Assembly (NCBI RefSeq): GCF_005473905.2
Contig: NZ_CP061336.1
Span: forward strand, 2,038,501-2,102,500
Direction of reading: 5' to 3'
Length of the DNA stretch: 64,000 bases
Origin: Ruminiclostridium herbifermentans
GTDB lineage: Bacteria; Bacillota; Clostridia; Acetivibrionales; DSM-1351
Below the pieces are notes generated by a model that did not search any database, was not told the origin of the DNA, and was given only the letters and a program-made list of their open reading frames with translations. The stretch's first letter is position 1, and the number at the start of each line of letters is the position of its first letter. A program made the translations under genes and the position numbers. Positions 63,273 through 64,000 of the stretch are shown in pieces.

Positions 63273-63562
63273 ATTATACAGTTTAAAAGCCGTTATGAAA
63301 AGAAGCTGGAAGAACAATATTATTAAGTTATTTCAATTGAGTTATTTCAGCATCAATAGTCATATTTGATTTTTTCTTAATAATGTGATAATTTATAAAA
63401 CTGCAGAAAATATAAAGATAAAATATGGTTATATACTTGGCAATGGTATATAATGCTTATAGGAAAAATGCTCAACATTAAAATGGTTTAATTATTATAA
63501 TTTTCGATATAAATTTAAGTATGGGCAAAGCAAAAACTAATAGAAAAAGAGGATTGTATTAA

Positions 63563-64000
63563 ATGAATTCAAGCACAATAGAATATCTAAAGAAAAATTT
63601 TGAAATAGACGATAAGGTTATTGAAATGGCAGAGCAGGCAGAGAAGGATGCAAAGCTTGTATTTGAACGTATAGATGAAATTAAGCAAATAAATCAGCTA
63701 AAAGTAATTAAGGCAATGCAGGATAATAAACTCAGCGATTCACATTTTAATGGAACAACGGGCTATGGCTATGACGACAGAGGAAGAGATGTGTTAGACA
63801 GCGTATATGCTGATGTGTTTTGTGCTGAGGACGCACTTGTAAGACATCATATTGTTTCAGGAACTCAAGCATTAGCATTGTGTCTGTTTGGAAATTTAAG
63901 ACCAGGTGATGAACTGGTTGCTGTTACAGGAAAGCCATATGATACACTTGAAGAGGTAATTGGCATTAGGGGAGAAAACTGTGGTTCCCTGAAAGAATTT
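63563..64000 (+). CDS. Methionine gamma-lyase / aluminium-resistance family protein, N-terminal part
   Basis: The first 146 residues of a PLP-dependent protein cut by the right edge. TTGYGYDDRGRDVLDSVYAD and VRHHIVSGTQALALCLFGNL, then RPGDELVAVTGKPYDTLEEV, match the Cys/Met-metabolism-like family often labelled aluminium resistance protein, widespread in Firmicutes. The PLP lysine would lie beyond the window. The start has AGAGGA upstream. The physiological reaction of this family is not settled. Confidence 0.88.
   Translation, partial: MNSSTIEYLKKNFEIDDKVIEMAEQAEKDAKLVFERIDEIKQINQLKVIKAMQDNKLSDSHFNGTTGYGYDDRGRDVLDSVYADVFCAEDALVRHHIVSGTQALALCLFGNLRPGDELVAVTGKPYDTLEEVIGIRGENCGSLKEF

Overview
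The window is AT-rich DNA from an anaerobic, spore-forming Firmicute of the class Clostridia. The evidence is the [FeFe]-hydrogenase maturases, the spore protease gpr, superoxide reductase instead of catalase, a hemerythrin, and a plant-polysaccharide locus without secreted enzymes. A plant-fibre degrader of the Ruminiclostridium or Lachnospiraceae type fits best, but the species cannot be fixed from the sequence. Most annotated starts were chosen by Shine-Dalgarno spacing, and several are shorter than the longest open frame.

Layout. (1) 0-2.5 kb: hydG (cut by the left edge), hydF and a small TM1266-type hydrogenase regulator, all on the minus strand. (2) 3.4-6.5 kb: a DUF4157/eCIS-core protein ending in an EndoU-like RNase toxin domain, its presumed immunity gene, and an IS remnant. 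(3) 6.5-16.6 kb: housekeeping genes: MATE exporter, hemW, rpsT, a chemoreceptor-like protein behind a possible attenuator, gpr, an M50 membrane protease and a divergent NAD-dependent DNA ligase. (4) 16.9-21.7 kb: MarR regulator, citrate synthase, and an oxygen-defence group (desulfoferrodoxin, flavin reductase-rubredoxin, hemerythrin). (5) 22.2-40.8 kb: an oligosaccharide locus that reads as intracellular xyloglucan use. A three-gene ABC importer is followed by GH42 beta-galactosidase, an esterase, GH29 alpha-fucosidase, a YesM/YesN-type two-component pair, GH31 alpha-xylosidase and GH3 beta-glucosidase. Three copies of one palindromic repeat lie in its intergenic gaps. (6) 40.8-44.3 kb: an island of decay: a second MITE-like element, an orphan Rhs C-terminal tip broken by frameshifts, a small intact gene of unknown role, a broken RNA 2'-phosphotransferase, and two related long hairpins that bracket the broken genes. 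(7) 44.4-54.4 kb: a seven-gene type III (III-D-like) CRISPR-Cas effector operon. It has a CARF-HEPN RNase, an HD-less Cas10, four RAMP proteins and a small Csx19-like subunit. A cold-shock domain follows in another frame. No array, cas6 or adaptation genes are visible. (8) 54.7-64 kb: an ABC-2 exporter pair, a FabD-like acyltransferase with an extra C-terminal region, a PLP-dependent decarboxylase behind a structured leader, a MerR regulator, an RluA-type pseudouridine synthase and the start of a methionine-gamma-lyase-family gene.

Working together. In the sugar locus, the importer would bring in decorated xyloglucan oligosaccharides. Cytoplasmic enzymes would then remove fucose, galactose, acetyl groups, xylose and glucose, with YesMN as sensor. 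In the CRISPR operon, the preserved GDD of Cas10 and the CARF-HEPN partner point to cyclic-oligoadenylate-activated RNase defence rather than DNA cleavage. The most unusual items are that operon with its out-of-frame cold-shock tail, the hairpin-bracketed toxin graveyard beside it, the eCIS-type EndoU effector without an injection machine, and the palindromic repeat family placed between the sugar genes.
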